Positions 17,242 to 26,275 of a DNA stretch of 64,000 nt are shown in pieces. Under the pieces are notes generated by a model. It saw only the letters and a program-made list of their open reading frames with translations, was not told where the DNA came from and did not search any database. Source of the DNA: Pseudomonadota bacterium (GTDB lineage: Bacteria; Pseudomonadota; Alphaproteobacteria; Rhizobiales; Aestuariivirgaceae); the NCBI GenBank assembly GCA_963205315.1, contig CAUJIO010000008.1:62001-126000 (forward strand). Direction: 5' to 3'. Every line of letters begins with the position of its first letter. Position 1 is the first letter of the stretch. A program made the translations under genes and the position numbers.

Positions 17242-18771
17242 TCAGCCGGTGATGGCGATCAGCTTGCGTTGGCTTTCCGATGCGATCGTCGGCGCGGCAA
17301 GAACCTCGCCGCGCGGTCCCCCGAGCACCCGGCGTTCGGGGAACGTCACCGTGACTTCCGTGCCCGTACCGACGCCACTCTGGATGTTGACCGTGCCGCC
17401 ATGGACTTCCATGAGCCCCTTGACGATCGAGAGACCGAGGCCCGCTCCGTCGATGGCTTTCTTCGTGGCGAAGCTGCCGCGGGCAAACGCGCTGAGGGCC
17501 GCCTCGATCTCGTGCGCCGGGATGCCCGGGCCGTTGTCGCGGAACGTGATGAACAGCCCGCCTTCGCTGGTCCGGCCGCTGCTGATGTGAATATTTCCAC
17601 CTGCCGGCGTAAACTTGATGGCGTTGGACAGGATATTGATGATGACCTGGTTGAGGGCCCGCTTGTCGGCCATCAGCTTTGGCAGATTGTCAGGAACCTT
17701 GACCGCGACTTCGATGTTCTTCTCTGCCGCCTTCAGCAGCAGCAGGTGATTTACTTCCTCGACCGCGACGAGCACGCTGAGCGGTTCGTCGTTGATCTCG
17801 CGGCGGCCCGCTTCGATGCGCGACAGATCAAGAATGTCGTTGATGAGCGCCAGCAGGTAATGTCCCGAGTGATGGATATCGTCGGCATAGTTCTTGTAGA
17901 CCGGCACCGTCATCGGTCCGAACATTTCGCGCTTGATGACTTCGGAGAATCCCATGATCGCATTGAGCGGTGTGCGCAATTCATGGCTCATCGTGGCAAG
18001 GAAGGCTGACTTCGCCAGATTGGCTTCTTCCGCGCGCTGCTTCTCTTCCTCGGCCTTCGCCTTCTCGCGCCGGAGATCGGCGATGAGACTGTCCTTCTGG
18101 GCACGGAAAATCAGCATGTCGCGCGCCGTCTCCTGGAGATTTCTCGCCACCAGAAGGAAGAAGGCTTCGAGCGCAACGATGGTGCCGCCAAGCGCCAGAT
18201 AGACCGGTTCAGCTTCATACACGCAGCGCAGGGCAACGCCGATGGTGAGCACTCCCGTTCCGGCCACAAGCACCGGCATGAAGCTGTTGACGATGAGCAG
18301 GCGCACGGCAATGACGGCCATGATCGAGGCAATGAGATAGACATGCTGCATTGCCGTGGCGCCGTTCCAGAACAGGAACAGCGGCAGGCACCAGCACATG
18401 CCGATCAGCAGCTCGGAAGCCGACAGCATACCGATCCAGTCGCGCTGCTCGTCCTGGGACCGCTCGCGCTTGAAATAAGCCTGGCACAGGTAGAATTGGA
18501 TGCCGAGGCAGCAAATGGCCGCGACGAACCACCCGAAGGCCACCAGAAGCGATGTCCACTGCAGGCTGGTGAGCATCAGCAACACGGCTAGCACCGGCAT
18601 GGCCGGAGACACGCGGATCTGGTTCTTCAGAAACATCACGAGCAACTGGTGCTGCCAGTGGCCATCGGCGGCAGGCGCCTTGGACGGCAGCGGCTCGGAA
18701 GGTTCCTTGCTTGGATCGCCCAGGAAGTTGTAGCGATCGACTGGCGGCGCCATATCGTTATCGGTTCCCAT
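17242..18771 (-). CDS. Membrane histidine kinase (HisKA + HATPase_c)
   Basis: A 509-aa sensor kinase. The ATG at 18771 (MGTDNDMAPPVDRYNFLGD) is preceded by GGGGAG at good spacing; an in-frame GTG at 18819 would add 16 residues. The N-terminal half has about six hydrophobic segments and no obvious periplasmic domain. A coiled coil (REKAKAEEEKQRAEEANLAK) leads to the phosphoacceptor H-box FLATMSHELRTPLNAIMGFS. N (NILSNAIKFTP), G1 (DNGPGIP), F and G2 (GAGLGLSIVKGLMEVHGG) boxes are intact. The H-box resembles alphaproteobacterial PleC/PdhS kinases. No response regulator is adjacent, so its partner is unknown. Confidence 0.9.
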   Translation of the reverse strand: MGTDNDMAPPVDRYNFLGDPSKEPSEPLPSKAPAADGHWQHQLLVMFLKNQIRVSPAMPVLAVLLMLTSLQWTSLLVAFGWFVAAICCLGIQFYLCQAYFKRERSQDEQRDWIGMLSASELLIGMCWCLPLFLFWNGATAMQHVYLIASIMAVIAVRLLIVNSFMPVLVAGTGVLTIGVALRCVYEAEPVYLALGGTIVALEAFFLLVARNLQETARDMLIFRAQKDSLIADLRREKAKAEEEKQRAEEANLAKSAFLATMSHELRTPLNAIMGFSEVIKREMFGPMTVPVYKNYADDIHHSGHYLLALINDILDLSRIEAGRREINDEPLSVLVAVEEVNHLLLLKAAEKNIEVAVKVPDNLPKLMADKRALNQVIINILSNAIKFTPAGGNIHISSGRTSEGGLFITFRDNGPGIPAHEIEAALSAFARGSFATKKAIDGAGLGLSIVKGLMEVHGGTVNIQSGVGTGTEVTVTFPERRVLGGPRGEVLAAPTIASESQRKLIAITG

Positions 18772-18869
18772 GATTCCAGGCTCCCCACCCGATGGAATTT
18801 CACCGGGCAGAATAGGCACAAGCCCGCTAAAACACCGTTGTGGGGAACGCTAAATTTTGAAGGATACCG

Positions 18870-19511
18870 TTGACCAAAGGTTGCGATGACATTCTGGCCC
18901 GGATCAGGGCCTGCCGCATCTGCCGCGATACACCGCGCGGCAAACCCTTGCCACATGAGCCTCGTCCGGTGCTGCAGGCGGGCGGCGGAGCGCGCATTCT
19001 GATTGCCGGGCAAGCGCCGGGCACACGCGTCCACGCCTCCGGCCGGCCCTTCACGGATCCCTCGGGCGAGCGCCTGCGCGCCTGGCTGGGCGTCGATGCC
19101 GGGCAATTCTACGACCCCGAGAATTTCGCAGTGATTCCAATGGGATTTTGCTTTCCAGGACTATCGCCGTCAGGCAGCGATTTGCCGCCGCGAGGCGAAT
19201 GTGCTCCGGCGTGGCGCGCCCAGTTGATGGCGGCCTTGCCGGAAATGCAACTGGTGATCTGTCTCGGCGCCCACGCCATGCGCTGGCACATGGGCGAACA
19301 GTTCGGGGGCTCGGTGGATGCCGCCGTCCGCAACTGGCGCGCCTCTTATCAACTGACGCCACGTGTGCTGCCCTTGCCGCATCCGTCATGGAGAAACACG
19401 GGTTGGCTCAACCGGAACCCGTGGTTTGCCGAGGAACTTCTTCCGGTGTTGCGCCGCGATGTTGCAGACTTGCTGGCGGTACGGCTTGCCGCGCCGGACA
19501 GCCCGGTTTAA
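18870..19511 (+). CDS. Uracil-DNA glycosylase superfamily protein
   Basis: A 213-aa protein of the UDG superfamily (COG1573-like), which excises uracil or other damaged bases from DNA. Motif 1 is GQAPGTRVHASGRPFTDPSG (residues 47-66) and motif 2 is LPHPSWRN. An N-terminal CxxC (CRIC, residues 15-18) recalls the Fe-S ligands of family 4 enzymes, but I cannot assign the second Cys pair with confidence. The start codon appears to be TTG at 18870, since no ATG lies in frame near the conserved N-terminus. It is divergent from the histidine kinase and 36 bp before apbC. Confidence 0.83.
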   Translation: MTKGCDDILARIRACRICRDTPRGKPLPHEPRPVLQAGGGARILIAGQAPGTRVHASGRPFTDPSGERLRAWLGVDAGQFYDPENFAVIPMGFCFPGLSPSGSDLPPRGECAPAWRAQLMAALPEMQLVICLGAHAMRWHMGEQFGGSVDAAVRNWRASYQLTPRVLPLPHPSWRNTGWLNRNPWFAEELLPVLRRDVADLLAVRLAAPDSPV

Positions 19512-19547
19512 ACGCCCGGTTCAAGTGATCGCCGAGAAGGAACCCCA

Positions 19548-20666
19548 ATGCCAACGACCAAGCTGTCACAGGACGACGTTCTGCAGGTTCTGAAGCGTAT
19601 TGCCGCCCCCGATGGCCGCGGCAATGTAGTGTCGGCCGGGCTGGTGTCCGACATCGCCATCCAGGGCAGCACCGTGATGTTCGCCCTGCTGACCACGCCG
19701 CAGCACATAAAGACTATGGAGATCTTGCGTGGGGCCGTCGAGAAGGCGGTGCTCGGCATTCCGGGCGTCGAGAAGGCAATGGTGGCGTTGACGGCCGAGC
19801 GGGCCGCTCCTCCGACAGGGGCATCAACTCCGGCCCAGCCGCGCGGCAACGCCGTTCCGGGCATCAGGTATCTGGTTGCCGTCGCATCAGGCAAGGGGGG
19901 CGTCGGAAAGTCCACCACCGCCATCAATCTGGCACTGGGGCTTCATAGCCTTGGACTGAGGGTGGCCGTTCTGGACGCCGACGTCTATGGCCCCTCGATG
20001 CCGAAACTGTTTGGCCTCACCGGCAAGCCGGAGTCCTCCGATGCCGAGGGCAAGAAGATGAAGCCGATGTCGCGCTATGGCGTTGAACTCATGTCCATCG
20101 GCTTTCTGGTGGCCGAGGATACACCGATGATCTGGCGCGGACCGATGGTGATGTCAGCCCTGACCCAGCTGTTGCGGGAAACCGAATGGGGTGAGACGGA
20201 TGTCATGATCATCGACATGCCGCCCGGCACCGGCGATGCGCAACTGACGCTGGCCCAGCAGACGCCGCTCGCAGGCGCCGTCATCGTCTCGACGCCGCAG
20301 GACCTGGCGCTCATAGACGCCCGCAAGGGCCTCAACATGTTCCGCAAGGTAAATGTGCCTGTCATCGGCATCGTCGAGAACATGAGCTACTTTGTTTGCA
20401 CCAAGTGCGGCGAGCGCCACGAGATTTTCGGGCATGGCGGAGCCAAGGAGGAGGCAGAGCGGCTGGGAGTGCCCTTCCTCGGCGAGGTGCCCCTTGATCA
20501 GGATGTGCGCTTGCGCTCCGACCGGGGCGAACCTGTCGTGGCCACGGCTCCCGACAGCAAGCACGCAGCAATCTACCGTGACATCGCCCGGCAGGTTTGG
20601 GCCAGCCTGCAGTCGGGCGGTCTTTCCCGTCCGGCGCCGCGAATAGTGCTGGAAAACGAACTGTAA
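19548..20666 (+). CDS. apbC: Mrp/ApbC/NBP35-type P-loop iron-sulfur cluster carrier
   Basis: A 372-aa P-loop ATPase that binds and transfers Fe-S clusters. An N-terminal MIP18/DUF59 domain (about residues 5-85, DDVLQVLKRIAAPDGRGN) is followed by the deviant Walker A ASGKGGVGKSTTAINLA and MIDMPPGTGDAQLTL. The Cys pair for the bridging cluster is in CTKCGERHEIFGHGG. A start at MPTTKLSQDDVLQ is supported by an AAGGA sequence just upstream. It is a housekeeping gene in the family's usual form. Confidence 0.95.
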   Translation: MPTTKLSQDDVLQVLKRIAAPDGRGNVVSAGLVSDIAIQGSTVMFALLTTPQHIKTMEILRGAVEKAVLGIPGVEKAMVALTAERAAPPTGASTPAQPRGNAVPGIRYLVAVASGKGGVGKSTTAINLALGLHSLGLRVAVLDADVYGPSMPKLFGLTGKPESSDAEGKKMKPMSRYGVELMSIGFLVAEDTPMIWRGPMVMSALTQLLRETEWGETDVMIIDMPPGTGDAQLTLAQQTPLAGAVIVSTPQDLALIDARKGLNMFRKVNVPVIGIVENMSYFVCTKCGERHEIFGHGGAKEEAERLGVPFLGEVPLDQDVRLRSDRGEPVVATAPDSKHAAIYRDIARQVWASLQSGGLSRPAPRIVLENEL

Positions 20667-20761
20667 CCGTTCTAGCTGCATTGATGGAATATTAACCACA
20701 CATGCAGTCTTTAGGGGTTTGAAGTACTGCGGGTGAATTTCTCGTGCCCAAGGGGGTTGTG

Positions 20762-21442
20762 ATGTCAAAGCTCATGTGGATCGCCGGGATCCTGATGATA
20801 GCCGTTGGGGTGGCGCTGGGCCTTATGGTCTTCGTCTCGACCGCCTCGGTTGTTGGATGGGGAATCGATCTTCACGTCGCAATCTCGCTGATCGTCGGTG
20901 GCTTCTTGTCGCTGGGCCTCGGAAGCGTGATCTCAGGGTTAGAAATCTTGCGCCTCAGCCCCGCACAGGCCCGCTACAACCCGGAGCCGGCATCGCCCGC
21001 CGAAATTCCGGAATTCGGCCGCCGCACCGCTGAACCAGCCGTTCAGGCTGCTGCCGCGATTGCCGCCGTTGAGGCGATTGAAGTCTCCGAGCCGGTCAAG
21101 GAAACCATCGAAGCTCTGGAAGAGGCCCGCCAGAAGATCGAGCAGGCCTTTGATCCGAAGCCCGCGCCAGTGGCCGAAGCAGCCGACGAGACGCCCGTTG
21201 CCGAGGAGACTCCTGCCGCTGAAAGCATCGAACCAGAACCTGTCGAGGAAGAGGCCGCCGAGACCGAGGTGATCGCCGAAGGTCAACTCTATGTCGTCGA
21301 GGAACGTCTGATCCGGGCCCGGCCGGCACGTATCCTCTCGGACGGCACCGTCGAAGCCGAAACCGAAGAGGGCTGGATGCGGTTCGAAAATCTCGAGCAC
21401 CTCGACGAATACCTGGACGCGATGTCGCCGTCGACGCTTTGA
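20762..21442 (+). CDS. Two-helix membrane protein with long Glu/Pro/Ala-rich tail
   Basis: A 226-aa protein starting at MSKLMWIAGILM, with AAGGGGG 7 bp upstream. Two hydrophobic segments (about residues 5-27 and 33-58) anchor a cytoplasmic tail. The tail is extremely acidic and proline-rich (about 80-170, with EETPAAESIEPEPVEEEAAE), then a conserved-looking C-terminal block GQLYVVEERLIRARPARIL and GWMRFENLEHLDEYLD. No family is recognised. The layout (membrane anchor, disordered acidic linker, C-terminal binding patch) suggests a scaffold or recruitment role, which is inference only. Confidence 0.72.
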   Translation: MSKLMWIAGILMIAVGVALGLMVFVSTASVVGWGIDLHVAISLIVGGFLSLGLGSVISGLEILRLSPAQARYNPEPASPAEIPEFGRRTAEPAVQAAAAIAAVEAIEVSEPVKETIEALEEARQKIEQAFDPKPAPVAEAADETPVAEETPAAESIEPEPVEEEAAETEVIAEGQLYVVEERLIRARPARILSDGTVEAETEEGWMRFENLEHLDEYLDAMSPSTL

Positions 21443-21451
21443 ACTGATCGA

Positions 21452-22078
21452 CTAGGCCGGATTGCTGCGCGGCATCAGGTCGTAGGGATGCTTCCAGCCG
21501 GGCAAGGACTTTATGCGGTCCAGCCATTTCAAGACATGCACGTGAGTCTCGAGCGGAACCGTCAACTCGTCTCCGTAAAAGAGATAGCCGCATAGGGAAA
21601 AGTCGGCGATCGTCGCGCGCTTGCCAATCATGAAGGGCATGTCGGCGAGATGCTTGTCGACGATCTTCAGGGCATTGATCGCACGTCCCCGCAAAAATTC
21701 TGTGACTGGTGTTTCACCGGTTTTCGCAAATTGCATGAGAAATCGAAGCGAAGCCAGATTGGCCGTGAGCTTGTGATTGTCGAAAAGCGTCCAGCGCAAA
21801 ACTTCGCGGCGCTCGTCGTCACTCTTGGGTCCGAACTTTCGAGTGACTTCGGCGAGATAATCCAGAATGACGCCGGATTGCGAGAACTTCTTCTCGCCAT
21901 GCTCCAGCACCGGCACCTCGCCCATCTCGTTGATCGTCGCGCGATACTCCGGCGAGCGTGTTGCGCCATTGAAGAAATCAACCCACACCGGTTGCCACTT
22001 CAGACGGCAGAGTTCCAGCATCAACGCCGCCTTGTACGCGTTTCCAGATTCCCCAAAACAATGAAGCTTGAAGTTCAT
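21452..22078 (-). CDS. Glutathione S-transferase family protein
   Basis: A 208-aa GST. The start at MNFKLHCFGESGNAYKAALMLE fits the family; an upstream in-frame extension to 22195 has no GST character. The N-terminal thioredoxin-fold domain (1-80) has GEVPVLEHGEKKFSQSGVILDYLAE, with the glutathione gamma-Glu contact Gln-Ser. A helical C-terminal domain contains MIGKRATIADFSLCGYLFY. Catalytic Ser is plausible in GESGNAYK. Cytoplasmic detoxification or isomerisation; the substrate is unknown. Confidence 0.88.
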   Translation of the reverse strand: MNFKLHCFGESGNAYKAALMLELCRLKWQPVWVDFFNGATRSPEYRATINEMGEVPVLEHGEKKFSQSGVILDYLAEVTRKFGPKSDDERREVLRWTLFDNHKLTANLASLRFLMQFAKTGETPVTEFLRGRAINALKIVDKHLADMPFMIGKRATIADFSLCGYLFYGDELTVPLETHVHVLKWLDRIKSLPGWKHPYDLMPRSNPA

Positions 22079-22207
22079 TCTCAGCCGTTCCCCATCAGAT
22101 TCCCTTAGGCTTGCAACCTGTAATGGCTTTTGGTGCTTTTCATGGCAGAGAAAGAAGGCGCTGAAGATTGCTGACACACATGCAGGCCAGGTCACAAATT
22201 CCGGTGG

Positions 22208-23215
22208 CTATCTCACGTCGAGAACGCTTGTGCGGGCCTTGCGTACCACATCCGTTGCCGTCGACCCGCGGATCAGCCGCTGCAACCGCGAACGGCCCTC
22301 ATCAGTGACCACGATGACGCGATAGAGTGATCCGGATTCAACGATCTCCTCCGCCGCATCGCCAATCGCCACCCGGGTGTCGGCCACGTCGATCTGCATG
22401 GCCGTGAGCAATGCCTTGGCATTCGCAACCGCTTCGTCCGCCGCGGGTTTGCCAGCCAGATTGACGGCCGCGGAGAACAGCGTGATGGGTTGACCGATGA
22501 CCTGTGCCAACACGGCGGACCGGCGCACGGCATGCATGGAGCGCGAGGATCCATCCGTGCAAATGAAGAAGCCTGACCGGTCGAGACTCTGTCGTGCCAC
22601 CAGTACCGAACAGGGAGCCAGCGTAGTAACTGTCTGCACGACGCCCGACCCGAAGAATGCCCCGAACTCGCCGCGCCAGCGCGACGGCTCGCCGAGGATG
22701 ATGAGATTGTACGGGCCAAGCTCGTACTGGTCGAGGATGCCGTTGGCGACGTCGGGTGCGGTCTTGAGTTTCAGGACAACGGCGCGGCCTTCCGGGCTGC
22801 GGTATTCGACCTTGTTGTCGCCGGCCGGATCGCCCCAGGCATCCTGGTGTGCCGCTTCCTGCGGCCAGGATTCGGCGTCGATGCCTTCCTCGCGCAAGAC
22901 TTCGAGTGCGCGCTTGAGATGGCGGACGCCTGGAAGGTCGAACCCGGCATCCATCATGTTCTGCCGCGCCAGCCTCACTTGCAGTCCGCCCGAGTGGAGG
23001 CCGCTGTCGATGGGCCTGACGAACAGGACGATCAGGTCGCAATTGTTCTGCACGGAGAATTGCGCCGCAAAGCGGACGGTGACGAAGGCTTCGTCGGAGC
23101 CATCGATGCACGCGAGAATACGGAAGCGATTACGCCGTTGCTGGCGCAGGTTCTGCAAGGTCTTCTGAACGGCTGCTTCCTGCCGGTCTGACAATATGGA
23201 GCGCTTGAATGCCAT
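22208..23215 (-). CDS. Universal stress protein with two UspA domains
   Basis: A 335-aa protein with two UspA-like halves. The first (about residues 35-200) begins NRFRILACIDGSDEAFVTVRFAAQ. The second (about 210-335) begins SGFFICTDGSSRSMHAVRRSAVLA and ends RLIRGSTATDVVRKARTSVLDV. The G-2x-G-9x-G/S ATP signature is imperfect (ILGEPSRWRGEF in the first half, RGSTATDVV in the second), so ATP binding is uncertain. It lies 13 bp downstream of the SLC13 transporter on the same strand and is likely its operon partner. Confidence 0.88.
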   Translation of the reverse strand: MAFKRSILSDRQEAAVQKTLQNLRQQRRNRFRILACIDGSDEAFVTVRFAAQFSVQNNCDLIVLFVRPIDSGLHSGGLQVRLARQNMMDAGFDLPGVRHLKRALEVLREEGIDAESWPQEAAHQDAWGDPAGDNKVEYRSPEGRAVVLKLKTAPDVANGILDQYELGPYNLIILGEPSRWRGEFGAFFGSGVVQTVTTLAPCSVLVARQSLDRSGFFICTDGSSRSMHAVRRSAVLAQVIGQPITLFSAAVNLAGKPAADEAVANAKALLTAMQIDVADTRVAIGDAAEEIVESGSLYRVIVVTDEGRSRLQRLIRGSTATDVVRKARTSVLDVR

Positions 23216-23228
23216 CTGATCACCGAGC

Positions 23229-24779
23229 CTATGGCGCCAGCAGCGGCCAGTACAACACAGAGATGGCCAGCAGAACCACCAGCGACAATGCCATCATGCG
23301 GATGCCGATCTTGAAGAAGTCCGACCCCTTGAGATAGCCCGAAGCATAGATGATTGTGAAAGCGGGCTGTGCGGCAGGCGTGAGGTAACCGAAGGCCGAC
23401 GAGATCGCCGTGATGAAACCGGCGCTGATTGGATCCTGGCCGGCGGCCACGGCCGTCTTCAGCACGATGGGCGCCAGCACGGCGACAGCCGCACCCGCCG
23501 TCATGGTGTTCGAGACGACGATGGTCAGGACCGAGATGACCGAATTGAAGCCGAGCGTATTGCCGACACCGACCTGTTCCATGGTGTGGAAGACGCTGGC
23601 CGCAACCCATTCCGCCGCCCCCGTCGATTTCATTTCGACACCGAGCGAGATCGCCGCCGCATAGAGCAGTACAACGCCCCAGTTGACGCCGCCGTTGATG
23701 TCCTCCCAGCGGACCAGCCCCATGATGAGAAATGCCGCAACTCCGGCAATCGCCACCGTGCCAAGGCCAAGCGTGCTGGAGAAGGCAACCCAGCCGACGA
23801 TTGTCAAACCGAAGATCAGGATGGTGAGCCAGTCCGAAGCACGCATCGGGCCTTGCATGGAGACCTGTGTCCGCAACCTTGAGACGGCGCGGGACATATC
23901 GGTGATCTCGGGTTTGAACGTATAGATCAGCAGTGCGGCGACGATCGGCAGGCGCAACAGGAACATCGGAAAGGCGTAGGTCGCCCAGTGCACATAATCC
24001 ATCAGGAAGCGGTACGTGGCGGGGTCCGTCGGGTTGTAGAAGAAGTCCTTCCAGTAACTGATGATGATGGCATTGCGCGCGCCGCCCGAAGGCGTGGCAA
24101 CACCGGCGATGGAACAGCCATAGGAAATCGAGAACAGGATCACCGCAGCCAGATTGTGGACTTTCTTCGGCTCGTTCGAAGTCAGGCTGATGAGCGTAAC
24201 GCCGACCGGCAGCATCATGGCGGCCACCGTGTGCTCGCCGATGAAGGCGGCAAGCGATCCGCAGACAGCGGTGATGCCGAAGCTGATCCAATAGACATTG
24301 GTTCCGGTCATCCGCACGATCCACCAGGCGATGCGCTTGTCCAGCCGTTGCTTGACAATGGCGACGGCGAGCATCAGCGAGCCCATGATGACGAGGACCG
24401 AATCCGTCATCAGGCTGCGCGCCACATCGGTCGGGTCGACTTTGAGCAGCACGACCTCGCCGACGATGATCAGCAACGGCACCGTGGGCAGCGGAATGGC
24501 CTCGGTGATGAACAGCATGGTCGCCATCAGCGACATGACGAGGACGATCTGCCCCTGATGCGTCAAGCCATCCGGCGTCGGCGCTGCCATCAGCACGAAA
24601 CCGACGATCATGGTGATGAAGAACCACCGGCGCTTCCACAGGAAGGCCAGGTCCATATCCGCCATGAACGCCAGGAACCGCTGATAGCCGCGGCGCCGGA
24701 AACGGATGAGCCCCGGCGAAGGTTCGTGCGCCTGCAGGCTGTCGCGCGCCAGTTGGAAGGGCGAGGCTGTTGAACTCAT
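23229..24779 (-). CDS. SLC13/DASS family anion symporter
   Basis: A 516-aa integral membrane protein of the divalent anion:sodium symporter family, which takes up dicarboxylates, sulfate or related anions with sodium. It has about 11-12 hydrophobic segments. Family features include SYGCSIAGVATPSGGARN (the SNT-type substrate/sodium motif variant in the first half), the second-half counterpart VVSNTMTAGAAVAVLAP, and FGYLTPAAQPAFTIIYASGYLKGSDF near the end. The substrate cannot be told from sequence. The universal stress protein gene follows directly. Confidence 0.88.
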   Translation of the reverse strand: MSSTASPFQLARDSLQAHEPSPGLIRFRRRGYQRFLAFMADMDLAFLWKRRWFFITMIVGFVLMAAPTPDGLTHQGQIVLVMSLMATMLFITEAIPLPTVPLLIIVGEVVLLKVDPTDVARSLMTDSVLVIMGSLMLAVAIVKQRLDKRIAWWIVRMTGTNVYWISFGITAVCGSLAAFIGEHTVAAMMLPVGVTLISLTSNEPKKVHNLAAVILFSISYGCSIAGVATPSGGARNAIIISYWKDFFYNPTDPATYRFLMDYVHWATYAFPMFLLRLPIVAALLIYTFKPEITDMSRAVSRLRTQVSMQGPMRASDWLTILIFGLTIVGWVAFSSTLGLGTVAIAGVAAFLIMGLVRWEDINGGVNWGVVLLYAAAISLGVEMKSTGAAEWVAASVFHTMEQVGVGNTLGFNSVISVLTIVVSNTMTAGAAVAVLAPIVLKTAVAAGQDPISAGFITAISSAFGYLTPAAQPAFTIIYASGYLKGSDFFKIGIRMMALSLVVLLAISVLYWPLLAP

Positions 24780-24868
24780 GCCGGACCCCCGGTCCAGACC
24801 CTTGCAGCCGCCCCTTGCGCCGTGACAAGGTGCAGGCGATTCAGGCTCCGGATTTCACTGGTGGTAAA

Positions 24869-26263
24869 TTGCTTCATCCCGATTCAGTTCTCGCGCAAAT
24901 AGATCAACAATTCCCTCAAAGTCTTGACCGCCTGTTCGAATTGTTGCGTTTTCCCAGCGTTGCCACCGATCCCGCTCACGCAGCCGATTGTGCCAGAACC
25001 GCGGATTGGCTGTTGCGCCAATTGACCGCTATTGGCTTCGAAACCGACCTCCGCCAGACCAGCGGCCAGCCTTTGGTCATCGGTGCTTACCGGCCACCCG
25101 GCGGCGGTGCCCGGCTTCCGCACATTCTCTTCTATGGTCATTATGACGTTCAACCGGCGGATCCCGTGGACCTGTGGACGTCTCCGCCCTTCGAGCCGCA
25201 GATCAGGACGAGCAGGACAGGCAAGGACAGCATTTTTGCCCGCGGTGCCTGTGACGACAAGGGCCAGTTGATGACCTTCATCGAAGCCAGCCGCGCCTGG
25301 CTTGCCGTTCACGGCGTATTGCCGTTCCGCCTCACGGTGATGCTCGAAGGTGACGAGGAGGGCGATGCGAGCCATCTTGACCGTTACCTCGCGGCCCATG
25401 CGGCAGACTTCCCCGTCGATGCCGTCTTCATCTGCGATACCGGCATGTGGGGCGGAAATACGCCCGCCATTGAAACCCGGCTTAGAGGGTGCATTGGGGA
25501 AGAGGTGACCATCACCGGCCCGCGCATTGACTTGCATTCGGGCTACTATGGCGGACCGGCCGTCAATCCGATCAAGGTTTTGTCGCGCATTCTCGCCGCC
25601 ATGCATGATGCCAAAGGCAAGGTCACAATTCCGGGTTTCTACGACGGCGTGAAGCCCATTCCACCTTCTCTACGGAAGCAATGGGAGAAGTTGAAATTTC
25701 CGGCAAAGGAATACCTGGCCGACGTCGGCCTCTCCATTCCCGCAGGCGAAAGTAATTATTCCGTACTCGAACAAATATGGGCAAGGCCGACGGCGGAAGT
25801 GAACGGCATCTTCGGCGGATATCGCGGGCCCGGATCCAAGACCGTGCTTCCCGCCGAGGCAACCGCCAAGCTCACCTTCCGTCTGGTCGAAGGGCAGAAG
25901 CCGAAGAACGTCCGCAAGGCCTTCCGCGATTTCGTCAAGGCGCGGCTTCCGGCCGACTGCAAGGCGGCGTTTGATGGCTCGGGCGGCGAGTCGACCGGCA
26001 TCGCCGTATCGGAGGACACACCGTGGATTAAAGCGGCATCGCGCGCGCTGAAAGCGGAATGGGGCGAGCCCCCCGTGCTGATTGGCGGCGGTGGTTCGAT
26101 CCCCGTGGTCGAATCCTTCAAGAAGCATCTGAAGACCGACAGCCTTCTGGTGGGTTTTGCCCGCGACGACGACAACGTCCACTCACCCGACGAGAAATAC
26201 GACGTCGAGTGCTATCACAAGGGCATCCGCAGCTGGGCCCGCATCATATCCGAACTATCCTGA
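24869..26263 (+). CDS. M20 family dipeptidase (first of a tandem pair)
   Basis: A metallodipeptidase of the M20 (CNDP/DapE-like) group, about 464 aa. Metal-binding and catalytic regions include ILFYGHYDVQPADPVDLW, RGACDDKGQLMTF and MLEGDEEGDASHL; DLHSGYYGGPAVNP lies in the lid domain and DNVHSPDEKYDVECYHKG at the end. The start is uncertain: the frame is open to an ATG at 24770, but that overlaps the divergent transporter start. A TTG at 24869 with GGTGG upstream aligns with the N-terminus of the next gene. It is followed 12 bp later by a close paralogue, so the two are a tandem duplication. Confidence 0.85.
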   Translation: MLHPDSVLAQIDQQFPQSLDRLFELLRFPSVATDPAHAADCARTADWLLRQLTAIGFETDLRQTSGQPLVIGAYRPPGGGARLPHILFYGHYDVQPADPVDLWTSPPFEPQIRTSRTGKDSIFARGACDDKGQLMTFIEASRAWLAVHGVLPFRLTVMLEGDEEGDASHLDRYLAAHAADFPVDAVFICDTGMWGGNTPAIETRLRGCIGEEVTITGPRIDLHSGYYGGPAVNPIKVLSRILAAMHDAKGKVTIPGFYDGVKPIPPSLRKQWEKLKFPAKEYLADVGLSIPAGESNYSVLEQIWARPTAEVNGIFGGYRGPGSKTVLPAEATAKLTFRLVEGQKPKNVRKAFRDFVKARLPADCKAAFDGSGGESTGIAVSEDTPWIKAASRALKAEWGEPPVLIGGGGSIPVVESFKKHLKTDSLLVGFARDDDNVHSPDEKYDVECYHKGIRSWARIISELS

Positions 26264-26275
26264 CAGAGAGTGATC

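Noticed and set aside
17231-17249. Hairpin CCGGCT-N7-AGCCGG near the histidine kinase stop
   Set aside because: It overlaps the last codons and stop of the kinase gene and has no U-tract, so a terminator call is not supported.
23032-24828. A 598-codon minus-strand open frame
   Set aside because: It overlaps the SLC13 transporter in another frame and reads as His/Arg/Gly-rich noise.
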